64,000 nucleotides of DNA from the NCBI RefSeq assembly GCF_003096675.1, contig NZ_QEKW01000007.1, forward strand, positions 1 through 64,000, written 5' to 3'. Shown here piece by piece: positions 1-15,939 of the stretch. The notes under the pieces were generated by a model. The model had not been told where the DNA came from, made no database searches, and worked only from the letters and a program-made list of their open reading frames with translations. This stretch comes from Actinomycetospora cinnamomea. GTDB taxonomy: Bacteria > Actinomycetota > Actinomycetes > Mycobacteriales > Pseudonocardiaceae. The translations under genes and the position numbers were made by a program. The first letter of the stretch is position 1. Every line of letters starts with the position of its first letter.

Positions 1-189
1 ACCCCACGACACCACAACCACAAAGCCATGGCGCCGACGAGGACAAACACACCAAACATTCAGCACACTGTTGAGTTCTCAAAGGACAACCACACGCAAC
101 TCACCCGGACCGTTTCCGGCCGAGTTCCTCGCGGTGACGACCACCGTACCACCCGCTTCGGGAGCGGGCCATCGGGAGGGCGACCTCCC
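1..189 (-). other. rRNA operon leader (upstream of 16S rRNA)
   Basis: Read on the minus strand, this stretch contains the block TTTGAGAACTCAACAGTGTG (about 65-84) followed by TTTGGTG, the conserved leader/processing-stem sequence found just upstream of actinobacterial 16S rRNA genes. Upstream of it is CCCGAAGCGGG (about 154-164), matching the conserved GC-rich leader box of mycobacterial rrn operons. The 16S gene itself should begin beyond position 1 on the minus strand. No protein-coding gene is credible here; short reading frames across it are spurious. Confidence 0.8.
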
Positions 190-219
190 AACCTACTTGC
201 CTGCGTGGCCCGGGGACAA
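190..219 (-). promoter_or_regulatory. Probable rrn promoter
   Basis: On the minus strand TTGTCC (214-219) and TAGGTT (190-195) are separated by 18 bases, a good match to a vegetative -35/-10 pair. It lies about 110 bases upstream of the conserved rrn leader block, as expected for an rRNA operon promoter. Further promoters could exist upstream, for example around TAGAGT near 243-248. Confidence 0.6.
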
Positions 220-307
220 CCCCTGACCTCGCGATGAGCAGAACTCTACACACACCGGAATCGTGCTCTCACGAGGGGGGTCGATCACCGCGTCTCCGCT
301 GGTCAGA

Positions 308-341
308 GGGGGTTCCCGCCGCGGAGCGCGCGCAAACCCCC
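308..341 (-). terminator. Hairpin after tyrS
   Basis: Arms GGGGGTT (308-314) and AACCCCC (335-341) are perfectly complementary and sit immediately after the tyrS stop codon, between tyrS and the downstream rrn promoter. No U-tract follows, as is common for actinobacterial terminators. It would insulate tyrS transcription from the rRNA operon. Confidence 0.5.
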
Positions 342-342
342 G

Positions 343-1644
343 TCAGGTGCCGGCGAGCTCGACGCCGGCGGCGTTGCGCTTGCCCCGGCGCAGCACGAGC
401 CAGCGCCCGTGCAGGAGGTCGGCGTCGGCGGGCGTCCAGTCCTCGGTCTCGACCTTCGCGTTGTTCACGTAGGCCCCGCCCTCGGCAACGGTGCGCCGGG
501 CCGCGCCGCGGCTGGCCGACAGCCCGCTGCCGACGAGGAGGTCGACGATCGTCGGGTTCTCGGACCGTGCCGCGGTGTACGAGGGGATCTCCGCGACGGC
601 GGCGGCCAGCGTCGTGGCGTCCAGGGCCGCGAGCTCCCCGCGCCCGAACAGCGCGCGGCTGGCGGCCTCGGCCCGGGCGACCTCGTCCTCGCCGTGCACC
701 AACGTGGTCACGGCCCGGGCCAGCGCTCGTTGGGCCTCGCGGGCCTGGGGCTTCTCCTCGGTCAGCCGCTCGAGCTCGGTGATCTCGTCGTGGGAGAGCC
801 ACGTGAACGCCCGCAGGTAGGTGCCGACCATGGCGTCCTCGGCCTGGATCCAGAACTGGTAGAAGGCGTAGGGGCTGGTCAGGCCGGGGTCGAGCCACAC
901 CGTGCCGCTCTCGGTCTTGCCGAACTTCGTCCCGTCGGCCTTGGTGATCAGCGGCGTGCCGATCGCGTGCAGCGACCGTCCCTCCACGCGGTGGACGAGG
1001 TCGGTGCCGGCGGTGAGGTTGCCCCACTGGTCGCTGCCACCGGTCTGCAGCGTGCAGCCGTAGCGGCGGTAGAGCTCGAGGAAGTCGTAGGACTGCAGCA
1101 GCTGGTAGGAGAACTCGGCGTAGCTGATGCCCTCCTCGGACTCCATCCGCCGGCTCACAGCCTCCTTGGCGAGCATCCGCCCGACGCGGAAGTGCTTCCC
1201 GACGTCCCGGAGGAAGTCCAGCGCCGACAGGCCCTCGGTCCAGTCGAGGTTGTTGACCAGCAGGGCGCCGTTCGGCGCGTCGGAGAAGTCGAGGAACGGC
1301 CGCAGCTGCGCGCCGAGCTTGTCCACCCACCCGGCGACGACGTCGCGGTCGTTGAGCGTGCGCTCGGAGGTCGGCTTGGGGTCGCCGATCAGACCCGTCG
1401 CCCCGCCCACGAGCGCGATCGGCCGGTGACCGGCCTGCTGGAAGCGGGCGAGCGTGAGCCACTGCAGCAGGTGCCCGATGTGGGCGCTGGGCGCGGTCGG
1501 GTCGATGCCCGAGTAGAGCGTGACCGTGCCGGTGTCGAGGTCGCGGCGCAGCGCGTCGAGGTCGGTGCTCTGGGCGATGAGGCCCCGCCAGGCGAGGTCG
1601 TCGAGGATGTGCAGGCCCCCGGTGGATGCGGTCACGCCGTCCAT
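343..1644 (-). CDS. tyrS: Tyrosyl-tRNA synthetase
   Basis: Class I aminoacyl-tRNA synthetase that attaches tyrosine to tRNA-Tyr in the cytoplasm. The 433-residue length is normal for the bacterial enzyme. The class I signatures are visible: HIGH at residues 55-58 (within PSAHIGHL) and KFGKT at 240-244, the KMSKS-equivalent loop. The tyrosine-pocket segment GGSDQWGN is at about 202-209. The C-terminal 65 residues form an S4 RNA-binding domain ([18 protein letters not shown]). The ATG start is used; an in-frame GTG three codons downstream is an alternative. A 3-methyladenine glycosylase gene lies upstream on the same strand, the same neighbour pair as in Mycobacterium tuberculosis (mpg-tyrS). 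Confidence 0.97.
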   Translation of the reverse strand: MDGVTASTGGLHILDDLAWRGLIAQSTDLDALRRDLDTGTVTLYSGIDPTAPSAHIGHLLQWLTLARFQQAGHRPIALVGGATGLIGDPKPTSERTLNDRDVVAGWVDKLGAQLRPFLDFSDAPNGALLVNNLDWTEGLSALDFLRDVGKHFRVGRMLAKEAVSRRMESEEGISYAEFSYQLLQSYDFLELYRRYGCTLQTGGSDQWGNLTAGTDLVHRVEGRSLHAIGTPLITKADGTKFGKTESGTVWLDPGLTSPYAFYQFWIQAEDAMVGTYLRAFTWLSHDEITELERLTEEKPQAREAQRALARAVTTLVHGEDEVARAEAASRALFGRGELAALDATTLAAAVAEIPSYTAARSENPTIVDLLVGSGLSASRGAARRTVAEGGAYVNNAKVETEDWTPADADLLHGRWLVLRRGKRNAAGVELAGT

Positions 1645-1683
1645 TCTGGCGATCGGCGGCGGCCCGTCGCAGGGGTGGTGGCC

Positions 1684-2313
1684 CTACCAGTCGGGACCGT
1701 CGGGACGGGCGCGCCCGGCCTTGTAGGGCGTGACGGCCGGGGAGCCGGCCACCCAGAACCGCCACGGGCGCTGCTGCCCGGCCGCCACGCCGACGCGGGG
1801 GCCGGTGCGGACGTCGGCGTCGGCTACCGCTTCGCCGACCTCGAGGCGCACCGACGACGTGGGGTCGAGCACATCCACGCCGTTGTGCTGGCGGTCGAGC
1901 CCGAGCAGCGTGCAGAGCCGGGCGGGCCCGCGGGCGAGCTCCGCGTCGCGGCCCCGCGCCGTCGGGCGGCGCACGTGGGCCGGACCGGTGTCCGAGAGCA
2001 CCTCCCCCGCCCGCAGCAGGACCGCACCGGCGACGCCGTCCTGCAGGCAGACGACGTTCGCGCAGAAGTGCATGCCGTAGACGAAGTAGACGTAGAGGCG
2101 CCCGGCGGGGCCCCACATCACGGCGTTGCGGGCGGTCCTGCCGCGATGGCAGTGCGAGCCCGGGTCGTCGGCGCCGCGGTAGGCCTCGACCTCGACCAGG
2201 CGCAGGCGTACCTCGCCCTCCGGGACCTCGGCGACGAGCTCGGTGCCGAGCAGGCGCCGCGCCGCGCCCAGGACGTCGTCACGCAGGGCGTCGGCGGAGA
2301 GGAGGGAGGCCAT
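1684..2313 (-). CDS. mpg: DNA-3-methyladenine glycosylase (AAG/MPG family)
   Basis: Base-excision repair enzyme that removes alkylated purines from DNA. The 209-residue protein shows the family core: VEVEAYRGADDPGSHCHRG near residues 40-58, with the expected catalytic Glu at about 43, and GRLYVYFVYGMHFCANVV, which resembles the LYVYIIYGMYFCMN stretch of the human enzyme. The start was placed at the ATG at 2313 because GGGGAGG lies about 10 bases upstream; a longer frame begins further up but would run into the transglycosylase gene. It is followed by tyrS on the same strand. Identification is firm; substrate range is inferred from the family. Confidence 0.93.
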   Translation of the reverse strand: MASLLSADALRDDVLGAARRLLGTELVAEVPEGEVRLRLVEVEAYRGADDPGSHCHRGRTARNAVMWGPAGRLYVYFVYGMHFCANVVCLQDGVAGAVLLRAGEVLSDTGPAHVRRPTARGRDAELARGPARLCTLLGLDRQHNGVDVLDPTSSVRLEVGEAVADADVRTGPRVGVAAGQQRPWRFWVAGSPAVTPYKAGRARPDGPDW

Positions 2314-2344
2314 CGCCGACGATCCTCCCCGGAGGGGTCGGGGC

Positions 2345-3298
2345 TCAGCGCGGGGAGGTCCGGGCGAGGTGGTCGACGGCACGGATCGCCCGCGGCTCGT
2401 CGTAGCCGACGGGCAGGTGGACGCGGCCCGCGGTGGTGCGGAAGTAGACCTCCCAGGCGTGGAAGCCGAGGAAGGCGCGCTCGTCGGCGGCCATGACCTC
2501 GGCGTAGGCGCGCACCGCCCGGACGTAGCGGACGTCGTTGTTGTAGCGCTTCAGCGCGTGGTCGAGGCCGCCCTCGGAGGCCCCGCCGTTGGCGCTCAGG
2601 TAGTGGGCGGCGCCGAGGACGGCGTCATGCGGGTCGTCCACGTCGCCGCCGAGGCCGTAGCTCGCCCAGGTGGCGGGCATGAACTGCATCGGCCCGCGAG
2701 CGCCGTCCTCGGAGTGGGAGGCGATACGGCCCATGCGGCTCTCGACGAGGTTGACCGCGGCGAGCACGGTCCAGGGCACACCGAAACGGCCCTCGGCCTC
2801 GACGTAGATCGCGCGGAGCCGGTCGGGCGGGAGCGGCGCGACGATCCGCCAGGCGGGCAGCTCGTCCCCGGGGCGGCCGCGGGCCATGGCGAGCAGGTCG
2901 CGGCCGGCGGTGACGGTGCGCTCGGTGACGCCGGCCCACCGCGGCGGCAGGGCCGCGAGCACGGGGGCCAGGCGCTCGGGGTGGAACGCCAGCTCCTCGT
3001 GCGCGACCTGGGCGAGCCGCGCGGCCGCCGCGACCTCAGCCGGCGACCGGGCGGGGTCGGCGACCACGTCCTGCGCGTGCGCGATCGTCCCGGCCAGGGC
3101 CACCGGGTCCTCCGGGACGGTGGGGCCGTGCGGCCCGATCGCGGCGGGCAGGGGCGGTGTCGACGGCGCCGACGATGTCGCGGCCGCCGGGGGCGGCGGT
3201 GCCGGTGCGTCGGGTGCGCCGGGCGCGTCGGCGCAGGAACCCAGGGTCGCGAGCAGGGCGAGCGCCACCGTCAGCCCCGTCGCCCGTGCCGCGCCCAC
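2345..3298 (-). CDS. Lipoprotein lytic transglycosylase (SLT/MltB-like)
   Basis: Probable membrane-anchored murein lytic transglycosylase that cleaves peptidoglycan glycan strands outside the cytoplasmic membrane. From the chosen GTG start at 3298 the N-terminus has a short positive stretch, a hydrophobic core and the lipobox-like LGSC, with the lipidated Cys at about residue 22. A Pro/Ala-rich linker follows. The catalytic domain carries VNLVESRMGRIASHSEDG, with the likely catalytic Glu in VES, followed by ARGPMQFMPATWASYG, both typical of lysozyme-like transglycosylases. A longer open frame extends upstream but lacks a ribosome-binding site and enters argH. The target is inferred from the family. 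Confidence 0.85.
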   Translation of the reverse strand: MGAARATGLTVALALLATLGSCADAPGAPDAPAPPPPAAATSSAPSTPPLPAAIGPHGPTVPEDPVALAGTIAHAQDVVADPARSPAEVAAAARLAQVAHEELAFHPERLAPVLAALPPRWAGVTERTVTAGRDLLAMARGRPGDELPAWRIVAPLPPDRLRAIYVEAEGRFGVPWTVLAAVNLVESRMGRIASHSEDGARGPMQFMPATWASYGLGGDVDDPHDAVLGAAHYLSANGGASEGGLDHALKRYNNDVRYVRAVRAYAEVMAADERAFLGFHAWEVYFRTTAGRVHLPVGYDEPRAIRAVDHLARTSPR

Positions 3299-3394
3299 GT
3301 CGTCCCACGCTAGCGAGCGCCCGGGCCGTTCGGCCGGTCGGCGTCCTGGGCCGTCGCCCGGACGGACGCGAGGTCGGATCGAGCGTGTGGCGTT

Positions 3395-3432
3395 ACGGAC
3401 ACTCAGTGTCTGCGATGGCCCACCGCTGACAC
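3395..3432. repeat. Intergenic palindromic repeat, family A copy 1
   Basis: A 38-base element that recurs at 49541-49578 with three differences. It contains the near-perfect inverted repeat GACACTCAGTGTC and the imperfect one GTGTCTGCG...CCGCTGACAC. It lies between the lytic transglycosylase and argH. Its right end also forms an 8-bp stem (CCGCTGAC 3423-3430 with GTCAGCGG 3443-3450) that overlaps the argH stop codon, so it may act as the terminator of the arginine operon. Confidence 0.65.
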
Positions 3433-3443
3433 GGGGAACCGGG

Positions 3444-8788
<5,345 letters not shown>

Positions 8789-8790
8789 CG

Positions 8791-9755
8791 TCAGGCCTCC
8801 TTGCCGTCGGCCGGGACGACCATCGTCCCGACCCCTGCGCTCGTGAACACCTCGAGCAACACCGAGTGCGCCACCCGCCCGTCGATGACGTGGGCGCGCG
8901 GGACCCCGCCCTGGACCGCCCGCAGGCAGGCCTCCATCTTCGGGATCATCCCGCTGGCCAGGCCCGGCAGCAGGGCCTCGAGCTCGACGTCGTCGATCTG
9001 CGAGCGCAGGCTCGAGCGGTCGGGCCAGTCGGTGTAGAGGCCCTCGACGTCGGTGAGCACGACGAGCTTGCGCGCGCCCAGCGCCTCGGCCAGCGCGGCC
9101 GCGGCGGTGTCGGCGTTGACGTTGTGCACGACGCCGTCGACGTCGGGGGCGACGGTCGAGACGACGGGGATGCGGCCCCCGGCGACGAGGTCGAGCACCG
9201 CGGCGGGGTTGACCTCGACGACGTCGCCGACCAGCCCGACGTCGACCTGCTCGCCGTCCACGCTGGCGGTGCGCCGGGCGGCGGTGAACAGGCGCGCGTC
9301 CTCACCGGAGAGCCCGACCGCGTAGGGGCCGTGGGCGTTGATGAGCCCGACGAGCTCGCGGCCGACCTGGCCGACGAGCACCATCCGCACGACGTCCATC
9401 GTCTCGGGGGTGGTCACGCGCAGGCCGCCGCGGAACTCGCCCTCCATCCCGAGCCGGCCGAGCATGCTCGTGATCTGCGGCCCGCCGCCGTGGACGACGA
9501 CCGGGCGGATGCCCGCGAGGCGCAGGAAGACCATGTCCTCGGCGAACGCGCGGCGCAGCGCGTCGTCGGTCATCGCGTTGCCGCCGTACTTGACGACGAC
9601 CACCGCGCCCTGGAAGCGCTGCAGCCACGGCAGGGCCTCGGCGAGGACGCCGGCCTTGGCGGCGGCCTCGTGGTAGCGGTCGGGGACGTCGGCCGGGACG
9701 GGGATGGACGTCAGCGTCCGGTCGGTGTCGGGGTCGGTGTCGGTGTCGGTGTCGG

Positions 9756-9759
<4 letters not shown>
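8791..9759 (-). CDS. argB: Acetylglutamate kinase
   Basis: Phosphorylates N-acetylglutamate, usually the arginine-inhibited step. The core [10 protein letters not shown] (nucleotide-binding lysine) and VVHGGGPQI are clear. The 322-residue protein has an unusual N-terminal extension encoded by a hexanucleotide tandem repeat, giving alternating Thr-Asp residues before the conserved domain begins near residue 35. The ATG at 9759 overlaps the argJ stop (ATGA). An alternative later start would remove the repeat; none is clearly better supported. Confidence 0.95.
9721..9756. repeat. Hexanucleotide tandem repeat at start of argB
   Basis: Six tandem units of GTCGGT (one with GTCGGG) on the plus strand, directly behind the argB start codon. 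On the coding strand they encode Thr-Asp repeats. Copy-number changes would keep the frame, so they would vary the length of the N-terminus only. Confidence 0.85.
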
Positions 9760-11998
<2,239 letters not shown>

Positions 11999-12526
11999 TC
12001 AACGACGGCGGCGCGCCCGGGGTGGGGTCGGCCACGTGTACGGGATCGTCCCGCCGACGGCGAGGCGGCGCCAACGCTCGCGCAGCGTACGTAGCTCCCG
12101 GACCGCCGTCGCCGCCTGGTCGACGGTGTACGGGCTCGCCCCCGTCGCGGTGATGCCCCACGCCGCGTCCAGCGCCGCCTTCGTCGAGTCGCCGTCCCCG
12201 TCGACGCACTGCTGGAGGACCCCGACGACGGACTCCGCGTGCCGGAGCTGCGCCGCGTTCTCGCGGCGGACGGCGTCGGAGCGCCGGTGGCGGTCGTGGC
12301 GCGGGCGACCCGCGACGACCTCGACGCTGTCGAACAGCGCCCCGGCCGCGAGCGAGCCCCACAGGCCGCAGGTCAGGCCGAGGGCGCGCTCGCCGACGAG
12401 GTGGACCGCGTCGTGCGGCACCTCGCCGGTGCGGTCGTAGGACCGCAGCCGCAGCCGGACGCCGTCCTCCCGGTCGATCAGCGCCAGCGAGCCGCCGTCG
12501 GCGCGCTTCGAGAACTCGACGTGCAC
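11999..12526 (-). CDS. Hypothetical protein upstream of argC
   Basis: A 175-residue frame with a GTG start that I do not recognise. The protein is soluble, rich in Arg, His and Asp, and has no signal peptide, membrane segment or Cys cluster. The middle (GLTCGLWGSLAAGALFDSVE) is the most hydrophobic part. It sits between the NDH-2-like gene and argC on the same strand, and its stop codon abuts the argC -35 box. The short stem CCGGCT/AGCCGG at 12545-12565 lies upstream and could end NDH-2 transcription. Coding status is likely but not certain. Confidence 0.6.
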   Translation of the reverse strand: MHVEFSKRADGGSLALIDREDGVRLRLRSYDRTGEVPHDAVHLVGERALGLTCGLWGSLAAGALFDSVEVVAGRPRHDRHRRSDAVRRENAAQLRHAESVVGVLQQCVDGDGDSTKAALDAAWGITATGASPYTVDQAATAVRELRTLRERWRRLAVGGTIPYTWPTPPRARRRR

Positions 12527-12585
12527 GCCGGCATGCCACCAGCTCCGGCTTCGTGGTGCAGCCGGTTATCGGCGTGGCGGGCGGG

Positions 12586-14670
12586 TCAGTTCGCCCGGCT
12601 GCGGTCCTCGCCCAGGGAGTGCCGCGGGCGGGAGGTCGACGGGTAGGGCGCGCGGGGGCCGTCCTCGCGGGGCCGATCGGGAGCGGGCGGGAACGACGGG
12701 TGCGGCTCGCGGAACGAGGCCGAGGGGTGGGGCTCGCCGAACGGGTCGCCGACGGGTCCACCGAACGACAGCGAGGACGTGGGTTCGGCGAACGGGACCG
12801 ACGGGTGGGGCTCGCGGACCCCGGCGCCGCTCGTCTGGGCCGCCGCGATCTGCCACGCCGGGAGACCCTGCGAGTCGGTGGCACTGGACGGGGCCGGGGT
12901 AGGTGCCGGGGTCCGGGCCGGGGTCCGGGTCGGGGTCCGGGGCGCGACCGGCAGCGGGCCGGTCGGCGGCGACGGGGGCTCGGCTCCCCAGGCGGGGGTT
13001 CCACCGGTCGCCGGGGACGCCGGCTGCTCACCGGTCTCCTCCACCCGCGGCGCGACCGTCGGCGGCGCGTCGGCCTCGGGCACCGGGGCGGCGTCGCGGC
13101 GGCCGACGGCGACGAGGTCGCGGCCGAGCAGTCCCGACACGAGCCAGTCCAGGGCGATCCGCACCGTGCGGTCGGCGGTCGGCATCGCCCAGAGGTGGTA
13201 GGCGCGGTGCAGCAGGAACGCGGGCCAGCCGGTGAAGCGCAGCCGTCCGATCTGGGCCGCGCCGCGGCGGCGGCCGAGGCCCGCGACGGCGCCGGCGTTC
13301 TGGTGGCGGTAGCCGCGCAGCAGGCGTCCGGCGAGGAACGCGTCGACGTTGCGGGCCAGGAGGCGGGCCTGGCGCACGGCGTGCTGGGCGGTCGGCGCCG
13401 TGGTCACGGGGTCGCCGTCGCGCGGGGTCGGCACGGTCACGTCGGGGACCGCGGCGCAGTCGCCGGCGGTGAAGACGTGGGCGCGGTCGCGGACCTGCAG
13501 CGTCGTCGAGCAGCGCACCCGCCCGCGGGGGTCGAGCGGGAGGTCGGTGCGCTCGAGCAGGGGGTTGGGCACCGAACCCGCGGCCACGACGATCGTGTCG
13601 GTGGCGAAGCTCGTCCCGCCCGCGAGGACGACCTGGCCGCCCTCCGCCGAGCTGATCTTCGCGCCGACCCGGACCTCGATCCCGCGCCGCAGCAGCTGGG
13701 CGTGGACGCGGGCGGCGAGCGCCGGGCTGACCTCGGGCATGATCCGCCCGGCCGCCTCCAGGAGCACCCAGCGGATCTCCTCGGCGATGTGTCCGGGCTG
13801 GTGGCGGGCGGCGCGGCGGGTCATGTCCTCGAGCTCGCCGAGCACCTCGAGGCCCGCGAACCCGCCGCCGATCACCGTGAAGGTCAGCAGCCGGCGGCGC
13901 TCGGCGGGGTCGACGGTCGAGGCGGCCGCGTCGAGGCGGGACAGGACGTGGTCGCGCAGCGCGAGCGCGTCGGTGACCGACCGGAACGGCAGCGCGCGCT
14001 CGTCGAGCCCGGGGATCGGCAGCCGGCGCGGCGTGGTGCCGGGCGCGACGACCAGCACGTCGTAGGTGAGCTCGCGGGTGCCGCCGTCCGGCAGCGTGAC
14101 GACGGCGCGGCGCGAGGCGTCGTCCACCGCGGCGACCGACCCGGTGATCACGTCGCACCGGCGCAGGACCCGGCGCAGCGGCACGGTGAGGTGACGCGGC
14201 TCGATCGCGCCCGCGGCCGCCTCGGGCAGGAACGGCTGGTAGGTCATGTGGGCCTGCGGGTCGACCACCGTGATCCCCGCGATGCCCGACGCCGCGCCCC
14301 CTGGGCCGAGGTGGCGGCCGCCGCGCGTGCCACCCGGCAGGCGGGCCTGCAGCGCCCGCGCCGCGACGAGGCCCGCGTAGCCGCCGCCGACCACGAGCAC
14401 GCGAGCGCCCTCGGCGGCCTCGGCGTCCTCGGCCTCCTCGGCCGGGCCCCGGCCCCGCAGACGGGCGAGGAAGACGAGCGCGACGACGCACAGGGCCCCG
14501 CCGCAGGCCGCCGCACCCCACGCCGGCAACGCGCCGAACGCCCACAGCAGGGCGACGACGGCCGGCCCGATGACCAGCAGCGTGCCGCGGCCCACCACGA
14601 AGTCCGCGGTGGACCAGGAGCTCCCGGCGGACGGCTCGGGGTCGTGGGGTGGCTCGGGCGCGCTGGACAT
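12586..14670 (-). CDS. NDH-2-like FAD-dependent dehydrogenase with membrane anchor and repeated tail
   Basis: Probable type II NADH dehydrogenase or related pyridine nucleotide-disulfide oxidoreductase at the cytoplasmic membrane. Two predicted membrane helices lie at about 29-47 and 51-69, followed by the FAD motif VLVVGGGYAGLVAARAL at 91-107. A second Rossmann motif, FTVIGGGFAGLEVLGEL, is near residues 265-281, and VFTAGDCAAVP is the FAD-binding ATG-type motif. The last ~150 residues are a Pro/Ser/Thr-rich low-complexity tail with repeats of the form (F)xEPHPS. The ATG start has GAGGAG upstream. Canonical NDH-2 enzymes are about 400-470 residues, so both extensions are unusual. The electron acceptor is unknown. 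Confidence 0.82.
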   Translation of the reverse strand: MSSAPEPPHDPEPSAGSSWSTADFVVGRGTLLVIGPAVVALLWAFGALPAWGAAACGGALCVVALVFLARLRGRGPAEEAEDAEAAEGARVLVVGGGYAGLVAARALQARLPGGTRGGRHLGPGGAASGIAGITVVDPQAHMTYQPFLPEAAAGAIEPRHLTVPLRRVLRRCDVITGSVAAVDDASRRAVVTLPDGGTRELTYDVLVVAPGTTPRRLPIPGLDERALPFRSVTDALALRDHVLSRLDAAASTVDPAERRRLLTFTVIGGGFAGLEVLGELEDMTRRAARHQPGHIAEEIRWVLLEAAGRIMPEVSPALAARVHAQLLRRGIEVRVGAKISSAEGGQVVLAGGTSFATDTIVVAAGSVPNPLLERTDLPLDPRGRVRCSTTLQVRDRAHVFTAGDCAAVPDVTVPTPRDGDPVTTAPTAQHAVRQARLLARNVDAFLAGRLLRGYRHQNAGAVAGLGRRRGAAQIGRLRFTGWPAFLLHRAYHLWAMPTADRTVRIALDWLVSGLLGRDLVAVGRRDAAPVPEADAPPTVAPRVEETGEQPASPATGGTPAWGAEPPSPPTGPLPVAPRTPTRTPARTPAPTPAPSSATDSQGLPAWQIAAAQTSGAGVREPHPSVPFAEPTSSLSFGGPVGDPFGEPHPSASFREPHPSFPPAPDRPREDGPRAPYPSTSRPRHSLGEDRSRAN

Positions 14671-14898
14671 GCGTGAGAGCTCCTCGCTGTCGGGGTCGAG
14701 GCGGCCGGCCCGGGCGAAGGGGGAGCCCCCGGGTCACGGCCAGGTCACGCTACGAAGTCCGATCATGGGAGGGCCCGGAGCTGAGAGCGCGAGGCGCCGC
14801 GAGCCGTCCACGGCGTCCCGCCACGCGGTCACCGGTCGTGCGTTCCCCCGATCGGCGCAGTCCTCGGCCGCTGGTCTCTCAGGAAGGGCGATGAGCGG

Positions 14899-15939
14899 TC
14901 ACCGCGGCAGCCGGGCGAACGCCCGCGTGACGGCCGTCTCGGACGGTGGCGTCGCGGTCGGGACCGGGGTGACCTCCGGCCGCCCGCGCGTCGCCGTCCA
15001 CGTCCCGGTGATGCGGCCGCGGTGGACGACGGTGGCACGGAAGACGCCGTTGCCGCCGGGCACGACCCGGTCGCGGTGGGCGGGGTCGAGGACGTCGTCG
15101 CGGTGGCGGTAGCCGAGGACGTACTCGTCGAAACCGGGCAGCAGGTGCACGCCGAGCGCCGCCCGGCGGTGGGCGGCGAGGAGGTCCGGGACCGCGGGGT
15201 CGAGGAGGTACTCGACGCCGTCGACGTCCATGGCCGCGAGGGCGGGGCGGGCGAGGGCGACCGCGGTGCGGGCGTCGGCGGCGGGGATGTTCGTCCACCG
15301 GGCGAACTCGGCGACGGGCGCGGGGCCGTGCGAGCGGAAGTACCGGCGCGCCCACTCCCCCAGCGCCTCGTCGCGGTCGAGGACCCGTGGCGTGGGGATC
15401 CAGCGGGCGACGTCGACGATGACGGGCTCGCCGGCGTCGATCGGCCCGAAACAGAGGACGCCGGTCTGGGCCAGCTCGGCGAGCAGGTGGTAGCCGCGCC
15501 CCCCGGCCGGCGCGAGCCCCGCCTCCTCCCACACCGCGAACAGCCCGGCGCGGGTCGCGGGCACGGCGGCCAGCGCCAGCTCGCGGGCCCGATCGACGTC
15601 GGCGAGCCCGAGCTCGCCGCGCCTGCGGGCCGACTGGACGCGGGGGCGCGGCGTGCCCAGCCGGAGCATCCAGCCGAGGTCCTCGGCGGGCACCGCGTGC
15701 AGCGTCCCGCGCATCGGCCAGCTGCGGACCACGGTGCCCGCGTCGCACGCCGCGACGACCGCGGCGCGCGACCGGGACGCGGTGCGCAGCGCCAGCGAGG
15801 TCAGCGCCCCGGGCAGGTCCTGGGCCTGCACCGCGCCGAGGTGACGGACCACGCCGGCGACGTCGTCGGTCGCCGGCGGCACCAGCCCCAGGGCCACCAG
15901 CCGCAGCAGCCCGACCTCCGACGCCCCGCGCGTGGTCAC
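14899..15939 (-). CDS. Winged-helix DNA glycosylase of the AlkX/YcaQ (HTH_42) family
   Basis: Member of the HTH_42 family, which includes AlkZ and YcaQ, DNA glycosylases that unhook interstrand crosslinks or remove bulky adducts. The segment HLGAVQAQDLPGAL has the family QxQ catalytic motif at residues 38-40. Further landmarks are RSWPMRGTLHAVPAED and LLPGFDEYVLGYRHRDD. It has 346 residues, within the family range. The GTG start overlaps the stop of the upstream hydrolase by four bases, so the two are co-transcribed under the TetR operator. The lesion it repairs cannot be told from sequence. Confidence 0.8.
   Translation of the reverse strand: MTTRGASEVGLLRLVALGLVPPATDDVAGVVRHLGAVQAQDLPGALTSLALRTASRSRAAVVAACDAGTVVRSWPMRGTLHAVPAEDLGWMLRLGTPRPRVQSARRRGELGLADVDRARELALAAVPATRAGLFAVWEEAGLAPAGGRGYHLLAELAQTGVLCFGPIDAGEPVIVDVARWIPTPRVLDRDEALGEWARRYFRSHGPAPVAEFARWTNIPAADARTAVALARPALAAMDVDGVEYLLDPAVPDLLAAHRRAALGVHLLPGFDEYVLGYRHRDDVLDPAHRDRVVPGGNGVFRATVVHRGRITGTWTATRGRPEVTPVPTATPPSETAVTRAFARLPR

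Noticed and set aside
1-270. Small coding frame of 69 residues near the window start
   Set aside because: It lies entirely in rRNA leader and promoter sequence, opposite in direction to the rrn operon.
12545-12565. CCGGCT/AGCCGG hairpin after the NDH-2-like gene as a firm terminator
   Set aside because: A 6-bp stem with a 9-base loop is weak and could occur by chance at this GC content; mentioned only in the gene entry.
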